Part shown: positions 21,238 to 33,181 of the stretch, one piece after another
Layout: the number at the start of each line of letters is the position of its first letter
Position numbering within the stretch: position 1 is the stretch's first letter
Assembly: GCA_025716815.1 (NCBI GenBank)
Contig: JAIXMN010000037.1
Span: forward strand, 186,001-250,000
Direction of reading: 5' to 3'
From: Dichotomocladium elegans
Taxonomy: Eukaryota; Mucoromycota; Mucoromycetes; Mucorales; Lichtheimiaceae
Length of the DNA stretch: 64,000 nucleotides
Translations under genes and position numbers: made by a program
The notes under the pieces: model-generated
Seen by the model: only the letters and a program-made list of their open reading frames with translations
Database searches by the model: none
What the model was told of the DNA's origin: nothing

Positions 21238-23052
21238 CGTCGCTACTTGTGAAAAAACACTCCCAATAGCCATCCTGTACATAGTTACTTTCTCTCGCTC
21301 TTTTCTTTTCGTTTTATGTTATACATAATTTTACCAGAAATTCATCTCGTACTATATATACCTGCGAATCTATCTTGCAACAGTGTCTCTAAGAGCTTGC
21401 TGTACACATACCTACTCCAAAGGATGCAGGCATCCTGGAGAAAGAAGCAGATTCTATACACGTGCAGCGGCACTTTTACCACTATCAGCACAATGATGGG
21501 TCTTGCATATGAGAACGAAAATGACCACTTTTTGTTTTGTTTTAGGAAACAAAATCTTTGAGAGCAGGATCATAAAAGCAAACTCATCTTTTCCGTACGA
21601 GATTAGTTGTGGCTGGACGGGCGATCCAGACAGAGAAGGTCGATGGCAACCCTTCTCACCACAATGTCATGAACAGAGGGGGGTTTTCCGCGATATTGAA
21701 ATAAAATGGGAGGGGGTGGGAAGAAGCACAGCAACAAGAAGACGTGCGCTGAGTGTAGAACAATAACACTTACGGGCTCTGAAGAGAGGTTGGCATACCT
21801 ACCAAAAGGAGAAATTTACTTATGGATGGAGAAAATATCGCTCGTTGACTGAATGTGCCTTATATGCCATTTGGGATTCCAAGTCAGGTTCTAGAAATTG
21901 TAGCGCATGCATCAATAAATACAAAAGAATGCGACAGCGCAGGGACCTAGGGAGAGAAGAGCTCATTAAAATAAAGGATAAGATAAGTAGGTACAGTATG
22001 TTGCGTGTGGCGGGAAACCCCAATGCAAGATGATGATCGAGTCGGAAATTAACTGACAAAACGTCATTTGTATGTACATGGCTTTGCTGTACTCCTCATA
22101 GGAACGTACATTGGTATCATGGAGGTTGTTGTAGGGGCTTTACAGCGTCTAACAAGCCGTCTCAAGCTCAATGGCTCCTGGGGATCCACATTTCTTTGTG
22201 CCCTTTACATTTCGCCCTTGAACCCCGACACAGCTCCAGCGAAGGGAACCTTCCCCTCTCCGGGTGTGGGGGGGGGGATTGACCCTGAAGCGACCCAAGC
22301 CATGATGCCCAATCTCTTGATTCCTCCCCCCCCCCCACAAGCTGGCGTTGAAGACCCTCCTCTGACATATTTATTATGCAGTTCTGCTGACGGCATCTAC
22401 GGAGAACGGCGATAAATATGTTACTGATAACATCCAATGCCACCTATCCCCCACACCTTTTCGTCATTGGTCACAGCATCTGTTTTCACCCGCTTTCCAT
22501 TTTCTTCAGAGAAGTATGAAATGCGTACCCTTTGGCAGAACATAAGATATCCATGATCTTAACAAGAAATAGCATCCGATCACCCATTTTATAGACTTCC
22601 CATTTCACTATGTGGGCCACCAAGGACTGAGGTGCGAAGGATGGACCAAAGAGGATAAGAACAAGAACAATTTTCTATGCCAGTTGTCACCGGTATGACC
22701 GTCCCTCTCCATTGACTACAATACCCTTTGGTATCTGCCTGGTAACTGATTACACTCATCTATGTATTCGACATCCTTCTAAGAACAAGAAAGACACTGG
22801 GGATGGTAGGTGTGGGCCATATATAACCAGACACGCTGATCAAAGCTAGCGAACCATATAAGACCTTTCCGTGGTTCATACGTATATCCAACAACCATAA
22901 GAGCATTGATAACCTCGCATCATTTTCAAATGGAGAAAAGACATATTTATCATCTTGTGAACGATGAACTCGTAACTCATTTTATCTCCCTTACTTCTCC
23001 TTGTCACTCTTCCTAAGTTCAACATAGCCCCCTACTGTATTTCCTCATATAT
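21238..23052. other. Gene-poor region
   Basis: No convincing gene. A 115-codon plus-strand frame (22068-22415) and three overlapping minus-strand frames share one G/C-homopolymer region (about 22270-22340) and are probably accidental. The rest is AT-rich and has no domain-bearing frame. The right end is likely the 3' UTR of the SR-protein gene. Confidence 0.4.
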
Positions 23053-23788
23053 TCAATCCCTGTCTTCTTCCACGGGACTAGATAAACTTAGTTAGAGGAG
23101 GGAGATAGAAGTTGAACTCAAAGATGCGTTTACCTGCGGGGCGCAGGCGAACGCGAGCGGCTGGGAGAGCGCGAACGACTGGGAGAGCGCGATACGCTAC
23201 GGTATTTGGTCTTCGCGGGACTTCTCGAGCGACTGCGATCTTCCTTGTCTGCATCGTCACGGCGACGAGGCGAGCGAGATTGCGATGGAGAACGACGGCG
23301 CGACTTGCGTGGCGAACGGCTGCGCGACTCGGAACGGCTGCGTGAACGTCGACGGCGACTGCCCCTGTCCTGTTATGATTTTAGCATTTGCACCCATCGT
23401 CTATCGTTGAACTATGTCGTATGAAACGCGTCTTACCTCAAAAAGTCTCACGCGTTGACCATTCAGCTCACTGTCATCGAGCTTTTTCAAAGCATACTCC
23501 ATATCGGATCGATGCGCAAACTCAACAACACTATATACGCATGCATTTGCTATTGATAAATTATTTCTTCTTGACAATATCCCTCCCCCTTTTCAAATTC
23601 ACATTACCCTTCACTCGGACGACTACGGAGAATATCGGCAAAGGTGACCTCACCTGCCTTGCGCATCAAATCCTTGAGATCCTATGGGGGAGGGGCAGCG
23701 CCAGAAAGGCAAGGCGAAACCATTAGAGACGGCGCAACGAACAGATGGACACACAGGCTCCACAAGGAAGGAACCACGACGGATGGTC

Positions 23789-23832
<44 letters not shown>

Positions 23833-24325
23833 CGTCTCGTACCTGCCAGCTGGTTCCGGAGGGGATGTTTTCAACAATCAAGCGATAAGATGAAGAGCGG
23901 CTACATCGCCATAGCAAAACAAAAATTGAAGACATTAGATTGGAGTCAATGGTTCATTTGCATCAGAGAAAGCAGGCCTCATACCGGTCATCGCGGCGAC
24001 GGCGTTCGTCTCGAGTGCGACGAGTTCCGCGCGCAAGCTCGACAATGATTCTGCAAAGAAACAAAGTGAAATATAATCAGTCTTTTGTACAAAAAAAACC
24101 AGAAAAAAAGCTCAGGGAGTAGATCGCTTACCTCTCACCAAGGAAATCCTTTCCGTGAAAATCATAGACAACATCCTCGGCATCCCTGGGGTCTTTGAAC
24201 TCAACAAAGCCATACCCATTCTTGATGTTTATCTCACGAATGTCACCATAATTCTTAAACAGACGTTCCAAATCACGCTCTCGTGCACTGCGTGAAAGAC
24301 GTCCAATATAAACACGTGATGACAT
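23053..24325 (-). CDS. SR splicing factor, two RRMs plus RS tail (SRSF4/5/6 or Srp2 type)
   Basis: Pre-mRNA splicing regulator of the SR family. RRM1 begins at the first codon: MSSRVYIGRLSRSARERDLE, with RNP2 VYIGRL and RNP1 NGYGFVEF (24.13-24.33 kb). The next exon (about 24.0 kb) carries IVELARGTRR. RRM2 follows with RLIVENIPSGTSWQ joined to DLKDLMRKAGEVTFADI across an intron, making the diagnostic SWQDLKD signature of SR proteins with a pseudo-RRM. The tail (23.1-23.4 kb) is an RS domain with many SRSRSP units. The frame reaches a stop at 23130-23132, but a well-formed intron (GTAAAC donor, CTAAC branch, TAG acceptor) would instead join to a short last exon ending PVEEDRD at 23053; that version is used here. 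RRM1 and RRM2 are well supported, the exact C-terminus less so. Confidence 0.88.
23795..23827. repeat. (GA)n microsatellite inside an SR-gene intron
   Basis: About 16 AG units in the intron that separates the two halves of RRM2. On the transcribed strand this is a (CT)n pyrimidine run. It lies near the donor side of the intron rather than at the branch-acceptor region. Confidence 0.85.
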
Positions 24326-25083
24326 TGGATCGAAGCTTCAGATTTTTGAAGAACAGAAAAAAGAAAAAAAAAAGCGGCCGGTTCTCACAGCGTGGGGATG
24401 CACAAAATTGGGGGAAAGCCGCAGCATTCTGTTTTTTTGGTGATAAACGCCGTTGTCCAATCAAAATTAAGGGTATCGAATATCTCTCATTGATACTTGT
24501 GTTCCTAACATTGAGCGTTGCCTTTGATGCAGGACAGTGCAGAGATATCGATCCGCAGGGCTGATGTCTCCAATATACAGAGAACTAAATAGCTCTACTC
24601 ACGAGACAAGAGAAGTCAAGTACCGGCTCTGGTTCGGCCTTCACTACTACTGAAAACACAAAAGTATTGCCGCTTATCTTTGCGAGTGAGACCAGCAGAC
24701 CTATTGAACACTCGAAAGAATCGTTTGCCCATCTTTTACTAATGAAGTGTGCCTTTTCGCTAGGATATAGCATTCGGATCAAATCTAATACGGCCAGGAA
24801 ACAATGCATGCGATCAGATGGGATTACAATTTGACTGTAACTTTGCAGTTTCCTCTTCATCACTTCGGCCAGGTCATAAAATCGCTAATGTTACAGTATC
24901 TGCTCAGGAGTATACCGATGGGAAAAGAGTATGAGAACATGTTTGAATTGTCAAACAGAGCTTCGCTCCTTAGTTCCCAAGAGGTCGTCTCTTTGGTATG
25001 TCATGCGCTCATTTGTATCCCTTTGATATCGTCGGGTTTTTGACAACTGCCAAACATGCAGCAAATGAATATGTACGTATGCT
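24326..25083. other. Spacer without a recognised gene
   Basis: A 92-codon minus-strand frame (24585-24863) and a 79-codon plus-strand frame (24804-25043) overlap in part and show no known domain. The left end must contain the SR-gene promoter and the right end the endonuclease V 3' flank. Confidence 0.35.
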
Positions 25084-25980
25084 TCATTTTGTAGCTAACA
25101 TATTCTTAATAAAGCAGCGACTATCCTGATCGGCTCGCCTGATCGGCTCAGGAATCCGATACTTGCAACAAGCAAGGACTATCTTTATGGCGGTTTGGAG
25201 GCTGACACGATGTCCTTGCGAAACAAAGATGGGGTTAGGAGCTGCATCTGTTGCCCTGAGGGCCGCTCCATAAACCGTTCCTGACGTCTTGCCACGAAGA
25301 ACCAATGTGTCGCCACGCTTGTGAAGCACCTGCCCGCATTGTTTTTTGACGGACTTCATATCCAACTCGTTCTCAATGACCAGAAAGTTCTTCGCCACGC
25401 CAATGGTTGGTGTATCTGCCAACAACCCCAGATGGCATGCAACACCGCACGTTCGTGGATGCAGGCGCCCGTTGCCGTCTACTAGCACGACCTGCGGGTA
25501 AATGGCAGGATGCGTTTCCCGAAGTAAGTCGTGGAGCGGGGCGACTTCGCGAAACGCAAGGAATCCAGCAATATATGGTAGTTTTAACCGGGTTTCTTTA
25601 AATGCTGTATGAACAACCTACAAGTCGATTAATTTTTTTTTCTCACCGCACTCTCTGTAACAAGGCGGGTGCGTGTATATGCGTGTTCTTCACCTCGAGA
25701 CCAGGCCATGACAGAATGGAGAGACAAGCTAATGCACGCTCATTATCATTCTCGGGGAAACTCAAGTCTACGCCTGCAATATACCGTAAGTTTTCCAAGG
25801 TGTCCGGGTTAAAGGTCAACCTCTCGTTCGTCAGTATAATCTGCTTATTGAGCATATTTTGCTGCCTGCAAGTACAGATCCATTAGCTATCCGTTTGATC
25901 CGCGATGAAGCTGAGCATTACTTCTCCCATTCATGCCGCTGCTGTGCAGAGGGATTTGCGTCGTACTCTTCCGTGGACAT
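25084..25980 (-). CDS. Endonuclease V
   Basis: Nuclease of the Nfi/ENDOV family, which cleaves next to inosine in nucleic acids; in eukaryotes mainly RNA. Exon 1 (25922-25980) encodes MSTEEYDANPSAQQRHEWEK; the Lys codon is split and continues as QQNMLNKQIILTNERLTF. YIAGVDLSF carries the first metal-binding Asp; WPGLE is then joined across an intron to VVHTAFKETRLKLPYIAGFL and AFREVAPL. VLVDGNGRLHPRTCGVACHL holds the second catalytic Asp (VDGNG) and the family HPR motif, and TPTIGVAKNFL and GHRVSL follow (the usual GH of the C-terminal site). Three exons, stop at 25084-25086, about the normal 240-260 residues. All core motifs look intact, so activity is likely. Confidence 0.93.
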
Positions 25981-26861
25981 GGCAAGATTGCTATTGCAGC
26001 TGCATGCTGCGCTCTCGAGAGCTGCCTTTTATTCTCAAATTATTCGTTTATTCAAGTGTGGCGCAGACAATGCCTCACATGACTCACTCGACACTGTTCC
26101 TTCGGTTATGATGAACAACTACATACCTCGTAAATGCTTTTCTTTTCAAATAGAAGATAACACACGGCGGTCTCAGCCAAATTATCGCATGTTTTCTTCA
26201 AAAAAAAGCGAAGTGATATACTTGTGAACAGAAGTAAAGTCCTTTGCTTTAACGTTTCCATGTAGCTGTCAGAAAATTCAGAAGCCAATTATGCCCCTTG
26301 CAATAACTACAGCTGGGCTAACTCAGAGTAATTAGAAATACACTCTGTCCTATAAAGATTTTATTGTTCTCTGCCATCTTATTCCATTCTAGCCGTAGGT
26401 ATACTGAGAGAATGTTCAGATTTGGATTTTGAAAATGGTGTATATCGCCAGCAGTCGCACAACAGCACATGCTCACTGAAATTGGGTGTACTTATGTTGG
26501 ATCCAGTTGTCGGGCTATCATCCTCCTGCTGCAAAGACCGGGTCCCTAATTAAGGTTCCCTCTCTTCCCCCCCCCAATCCAAATTATCTTGTGAAAACGT
26601 TGGCTGGTTATTAAAGATGGAGATGTGGAGGACAGCACGGAGTGTTGGGGGCGGGTTTACACTTTTACCACACGTGACGTTTTCCATGATTATGCATAAC
26701 AGACGAAAATTTCTGAGTGCGAAGGTTTTCTCGGCAAACCGACGACAGGTCGAGAAAGAAAGCAAATAGTCAAAGCTGTGAGATTACAGTCAGATGCAAA
26801 TTCACCCAAGGTATTTATATTCTTTACCAGGCGGAATGCACTTTCTTGTGATACTCATTAG
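25981..26861. other. Spacer between endonuclease V and the START gene
   Basis: A 122-codon plus-strand frame (25859-26227) overlaps the endonuclease V first exon antisense and has no recognisable domain. The right end must hold the unresolved first exon or exons of the START gene; an ATG near 26707 opens a short frame that does not join in phase with the first recognised START exon. Confidence 0.35.
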
Positions 26862-29800
26862 CATCTGCTCCATCCAGCATACTGCCTCCTCCTGAAACCT
26901 GCTCGCAGGCGCTCAAGGCGGCCATAAAGCGGTACAATGCCATTCTGTCAGAAAAGGAAGACAAGTGGGTCAGAATTAAATCGCAAGCTGTCCCACGCTC
27001 CTCGCGCATTCTCTTGTACAAACAAAATGGGGAATCCCCCGAGGCTATCTACAAGGTTGTCTTGGAATGTTTGACAAGTTCCGATCGAGCTTGGACGCTC
27101 AGTGGATGGCATTCCCTTTTTTCCAATGTCGATGCGCGACAGTTATGTACGTGTTATTCTCTTGCTGTTCAGCCCATCAGGAGAACGATGCTTGTCTACT
27201 GATACTAGCATATGAAGCGTTTCTCTAACATATGTATCTCTATATTCTAATAGGGGATCATATGGCGGCAGAGGTGCAAATGTTGGTCCATTCATCAACG
27301 CCAAGAATGCGTGTAACACGAAGTGTACTCAACAAGAAAACGGAAGCAAGTAGTCTGTGAGTCATTTCTCTGTGGGCGTGGGTAAAACGTTTCATTACAC
27401 TCATCACTCTCGTTTACGTTTAAGGGAGGACGAGGAGGTTATATGCGTTGAAAGGACGACCCGGCGAAAGAATTACCTCCAGCACATTGCAACCACGATT
27501 ATCGACCCAGCCTCAAGCACATTACTTCCCCAGTGCCCGATACTTGCAGCGTATGATATCCGCATGTCACCCGATGATGACCCAGGATTGGACTCTCGCG
27601 TGACGCTCTATTATCAGCCAAATACCCAGAAAACCCCATTGTCCGCTCAACAGATGAGTGATATTCTTGAACCTTACATCATCACACTCATAACAGCGCC
27701 ACTTTCTACATTGTCTGCCCATGGAGCACCGCCCTATATTGCCCGTCGAGAGTCGCCATCCTGCCACATTTCAACTACCAGTTACATCCCCGATATTCGC
27801 TTGTGGTCTTTGCAATATAACCTCCTTTCCACGGTGAACTCCCGCGAGCCTCCAATTGCACAACCATCCGCAGCATTGAATATAAATAAAATGCAATACG
27901 GTTACATGTCAGCCGCGGCAGCCGCCCAGTGGCAAAGTGCATCTTGGGAACGTGAAAGAACATCTCTTCAACTAGCGTCATCATTGCATCATCGAAAAAA
28001 TAGCTTCATGTCCTCTGGGGGTATCATGAAGTCATCGTATTCTGCAGTATCTATCCATCCTCATTCCCCGAAACTAATACCCAAGACCTCTCCTTCCGAT
28101 CACCAGAAACTGGTGCAAGGCAATGACAGCAATAGCCTTGCGGAGGCGGCCATCTCAAATCGATTGCGATCCGATATTTTTAGCTCCTCATACACATTTG
28201 GTACACACAGCCACGACGGATCAATGGAAGACAGCATGCCAGATATTGTTATTGAGATCGACCACCAAACATGGTCATGTCAGTCACCCATTGACCTTCG
28301 ACTCAAAGCGACTACCCGCAGTAGGGACGGGTCTTTAGAACAGCCAATGCAACAGAAAATGATTGACAAATTTGCGCAACTCTGCGTACGATGCTACCGC
28401 CAGCGGCGCCAGGACGGCCACCACCGCTATTTTATCACATTACACCATACTCCACATTTTCAGCAGTACATCACCAATGAACTCCTTCAGGACGCAGACG
28501 CATTAGAGGGAACATACGACGTGATTGAGGTGGCAATCGAAGTCCAGCCACGGAAGCAACAACAACAAGCAGCTCACAATGGGTTTGCGCTGTTTGTCAA
28601 TGGAAACGAGTGGCCATTCAGACTTTGGGAGTCTCGGTCCTGGTCCAAGAGCGGGTTTGCAAGAAACACTAGCGGCAGGAGAAATGGCGGAATGATGGAT
28701 GGTTTTGATAGTGACAGTGAACTGGAGGATTCTGACAGCGAGGCTACGGCGAGTTCTGAGAGCGATAGCCACTCGGATGTGGAAAACGGGGTTTTCAGCA
28801 ATGACATGGATGCTGGACCTTTAGGTCATCTAGAAATGACAGGAACAGCAAACAAGAGCGAGAACACCCCGACGAGTCCTGTTACAATTGAAACACTTAA
28901 TTGCAACCCGTCGTAAGTCGTACTTTTGCTATTATCCTGCCAGGTGTTGTTCGAGGCTCATTAATATCTAATAGACCCGACACCAAAATCATGACCGAAG
29001 TAGCCGGTCCTCCAGCTGCAGGAGAAGCTCAACTTCTCCCTTTAGATATCGAGCTGGATATCCCCGTAACCGATCCTCCGCAGCTCTTGAAAATGCACCA
29101 TTACTTTGACAGCCTTCTTCAACGTACGGGCTGGCACATATTGCAAGACCCGGCTCAGGCAAATTTGTTTGTCACCATCAAGAAATTAGACGTCTCTGGT
29201 CATCCAACTGGGGCTTTCTTGAGTGAATCTGTATGGAGAGATTGTAGTGTATGGGATGTTAAAGCCATCGTCTGTTCCATGGGTGCGCGAAAATTATGTA
29301 TGTGTCTGAGAATCGGCCCAGAGGGGTTGTGAATGCTTAATCTATTGACAACCATGCTTTCAAGGGGATCCAACGTTAGAGGCTGCTCTCTTTCTGCACC
29401 AGGTGTCACCTACATGTTCAATATGGCACAACAAGACCAAAGGTTTCTGGCCTGTTAGGTGTGTATGATGCTTATAAATCTTATAACGATTAATAATAAC
29501 ACTTTTCTGCCCTTCTTTAGCCCAAGAGATTATGTTGTATTTTCAGGATATTACGGAACACCCACGAGGGTGGATCTCTGTGTGACTTCATGCACTTCAG
29601 AAACTGTTGGACACATTACATTACCCAAAAATCAACCAGGCTATGTACGAGCTCGATTGGATCTCTGGGCTTGGCGGCTTGAACGAATTGACAATAGCAC
29701 CACCTCCGTCAAGCTAATTAACCAGGCCGATCTTCAGGGCTGGATACCTTCATATATACCCAATAGCTTTTCTGGGCAGAGTTCTGACACTATTATGCAG

Positions 29801-32387
29801 GCGCACACATACTTTAACAAGCATGGTGCGCCGCCTGACCTCATCTTACTCCAGCAGGGTAGTATGGTGGATGTATCATATGATCATAATCGCTCCAGTT
29901 GGCGCTGCGAATATATCCGCTCCACCGAAGCAACAATTGCGATTGCCAATTTGAGAGATACAGAAATGAGTAGCACGAAGGCAGAGATTCGACTAGATGG
30001 TCGCCGAAGGACAGGCGACAAGAGCTACAACGTGGTGATTGATCCTCCACCAACTCGGGTACGTGCAACTATGCGCGCTTACGACCCTTATGGCTGGTGG
30101 CTTGAGATTGTACACGATGAGGAACACATTATCCCGCAGCGCGGTAAGATCTTAACTCTCATCAAGCCGGGTAGCACCCTAGTGGGACAAGAAAGCGGGG
30201 ACCCAGAATTGAGCATCAATGGTGTGCCCATGCCTGTGCAGAAAGACATAACGACACAACTCAAACTCCAGCAAGAGCCAGGAGCCGTGCAGCAGGATGG
30301 CTGTAGCGACGGCCATTCTCAAGAACAGCAAGCTCAAAAGCTGCAGATGGAACAGCGACAGCCACAATCTCCTCAACAACACGACAGTCTTGAATCTATC
30401 ATTGAATCGCTTCCTGTGTCGCCCGTGGAGCATACGCAGCGCGCACTTGCGTTTCTGGAAAAGATGGCTGATCAACAATTTGGGTGGACAACTGTTTCTG
30501 AAAAGAACAAGATGCAGGTCAGCAAGCGGCAGGGAAGCAAAGTCCCGAATGCAATGGAGTCAAGTTCAGAGGACATCATCATCCCTGAACAGTCCGTTAT
30601 TCTTAAAGCATCCAAAGTAATCGAAGGATTTTCTGTCGAAGAGGTAGCCGCGGTTGTGACGGACACAGGGAAGCTACGAACGCAGTATGACGACTCAATC
30701 GAGGAGATTGAACGCTTGCTGCCTTTAACACACGGTTGCATGCTCGTCCGCCAGGTTGTCAAAGGTGGTCTATTCATAAAGTGAGTAATAGGGATACGAC
30801 TGCTACAGAACAAAATGATACTTAACCATCTTGGTCTGACTTCTCTATGGAAGAGCAAAAGAAGTGTATGCATCCGCATGTACTGCTATTGAGAAGGTGT
30901 CGTCTACGACAAACCCGGCTGCCAAACGAGTGTTGCATATCGAGGCATCTATACCGAACTTCCCTGTGCCAAAGTCCTCGAAGCGGCAACAGGTTTTGTT
31001 TTATATCTCTGGGTGGATACTTGAAGCTATTGACCCATATACGACAACCAACAATTATCCTATTCCTTCAACAAGAGTTATTTTTGTCTCCACCCTTGAT
31101 TTGGGTGCCGCGGTTCCTACTTTTTTTAGCAATCAAATTACATTAGGCCTGCATAAAAAGATCCATACTCTTGAAGGCTATCTGAAACAGCATGGCTCTC
31201 CACCTTATTTGACGCAACCGCTGGCGGTTGAAGGCTTTTCTGGCGGGAAACTCCATGAGCGCATTGTCAAGGAACTCTATCCGGACCTTGGCATAGCTGA
31301 ATGGATATCAGTTTCGAGTTCATTTGACCGGACTGTCAACAGCTTCAAATCCTCGGGAATATTTCGACTGTTGATTCCAAAGCGGAACGCGTCTTTGGCT
31401 CCATCGAAACCATCCAATCTCAGCGCCGTGCTAAAATCCAAGCGCCATGCACCTCAATCGATGGCGTCCTCACCGACATTTGGCAGCGTAGGCTTTAAGG
31501 GTAAACAATCTGTCGGTGGGGAAAGCAAAGAAAACGTGACGACCCAGACCGGCTGCCCCTCAGACATTCTCTCGCATGGTAGCGGTAACAATAGCGGCGA
31601 ACCTGGTGGAGAATCGCTCCTTTTCCACCTGATCGTGGATCTTCGCAGTTATCCGAAAGGATACGAAATATCCACTCGTCTCACGCGTAAAGGAGATGAA
31701 CAAAAGAAAGATCTGTCCGCTTCACTTGTCTGCCGTGTGTCCGAGAGAGCACCTGAGCCATCCCAATTGATTGCAGGTTCCAAAGCAAGCCAAAAACATG
31801 CGATTGAACTCCTGCTCACACCAGTGTCGCGCCTGGGACGTGATCGTGAATATATTCTTGAGATGGATCTGACACGTGTTCAGGAGGAATCACTGAACAA
31901 GAGAGGGACAAGACTCACGGTCTCTGGTGTGCTTGGGGACGAAGATAACCAGTGGCGTGGTCTACTGCTCTTGAATGGCCGCGAAATCAAGATTGGCGCA
32001 AATAATGAGTGTGCGGTCACGACACTACCAGAGGAGAGCCTATTGCTTGAAGACCTGAATGGCGAGGATGAATCGGCTGAAGAAGACGAAGAAACCCGGT
32101 TTTCGGGCACTGGGACAACCAACATGGGCGGAGGTGTAGTGGCAGCTGCCATTGGCGGTGTATCTGCAGGCGTCAGTGTGAGTTTTTTTTTATAAAGGTT
32201 CAGGTCAGGTGAGATCGCTCTGTATCTAACAATTGTCTGATAGGATATTCGAGCGCGGATGCTTCTGCCCTTTCGAAATGCGTCAAATTCGTTCCTTCTG
32301 TCACCCATAAGGAACGACAGTGAGGAAAGTGATTTGTTTTCGTCGGCATTCAGCGATTCCCCTCCTAACTCCGAGAACGGGCAGCAG

Positions 32388-32423
<36 letters not shown>

Positions 32424-32732
32424 GAACAGCAACATACAACAGCATCGCCACCCTCAGCATCTGTTCTCGCCCATGCAGTTTTCAAAAGTCGTCGACATCG
32501 TTCTTCTACCAACGGTATACCAGATCAATATCAATTGCACGATGCACAGGTCACAGCAAAAACGATCGGATGGTTGATATTATGCTTGATATTTCTGCTG
32601 GTATTCCTCTTCTATATTGGAAGCACGACGTCGCCCCCGCTGTCGGGGGTTGAATATACGCATGAACGACATTTATGGAGCATGCCATGGATAGGTGGAT
32701 GGCATATCCAAGTGCGCGCGATCCGACAATGA
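26862..32732 (+). CDS. Triple-START lipid-binding protein with C-terminal transmembrane anchor
   Basis: START domains are hydrophobic-pocket folds that bind sterols or phospholipids. Three START-like units can be traced. Unit 1 (26.86-27.75 kb): AIKRYNAILSEKEDKW, SPEAIYKVVLECLTSSDRAW, FSNVDARQLWDHMA, RVTLYYQ, ILEPYIITLITAPLSTL, HGAPPYI. Unit 2 (29.0-29.85 kb): MHHYFDSLLQRTGWHIL, WDVKAIVCSMGARKLWDPTL, SPRDYVVFSGYYGTP, GYVRARLDLWAWRLERID, TYFNKHGAPPDL. Unit 3 (30.4-31.2 kb): AFLEKMADQQFGWTTV, GKLRTQYDDSIEEIERLLPL, VLFYISGWILEAID, YLKQHGSPPYL. Acidic or Ser/Gln-rich linkers separate them. The last exon has a polyglutamine run and one hydrophobic span (IGWLILCLIFLLVFLFYIG) near the C-terminus, stop at 32730-32732. 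The product is over 1,700 residues. Introns at about 27.15, 27.36, 28.91, 29.30, 29.46, 30.78 and 32.18 kb join in phase. The N-terminal exon was not located. A role in lipid transfer or sensing at a membrane is inferred. Confidence 0.85.
32391..32430. repeat. (CAG)n polyglutamine tract in the triple-START gene
   Basis: CAG/CAA-rich run encoding about a dozen Gln with one Glu near each end, in the cytosol-facing linker before the C-terminal membrane span. Confidence 0.9.
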
Positions 32733-33181
32733 TGATGTTTTATATAGCTATGTATCCTTTCTCTTGTACATATACGAATAACTTGTAACTAGCCCACTAT
32801 TTAGCATGAATGTGATGAGGGTGCGCGTCGCCACTGCATACTGTACCTGTTTGAACCCGAAATGAAGCTGCATCCCCAAAGAATCAGGAATCATGAAGAA
32901 TGGTGTTGTGTTGCTAATGCGTGCAGAAATTCCGAATGTATATATAGACCATGTTGCTGGCGAGGAAACATGTAGATGCGTTATAGGGCGTTTGTTCTCA
33001 CGCTGACTACGTAGTTGTGCATTATGTAAGCAATATCAAGCATGTTATGTGACCAGTTGCATATGTTGATGCTATTTAGCGGAGCAGAGTGAAAACGGGG
33101 ATTTATTCAAAGTAGGTACATGGATAAAAGCTAGTGCAAGTATTGCTTGCAAAGGGCCCGCTTTTAGGAAGATACAAAATC
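32733..33181. other. Convergent 3' flanks
   Basis: Spacer between two genes that end toward each other (START gene on plus, permease on minus). AT-rich, no open frame of note; probably both 3' UTRs. Confidence 0.5.

Noticed and set aside
22068..22415. 115-codon plus-strand frame and overlapping minus-strand frames
   Set aside because: Four frames open over the same C/G-homopolymer region indicate low stop density by composition, not a gene.
31880..32512. 210-codon minus-strand frame
   Set aside because: Antisense to the last exons of the START gene; Ser/Cys-rich content mirrors the Gln and acidic tracts on the coding strand.
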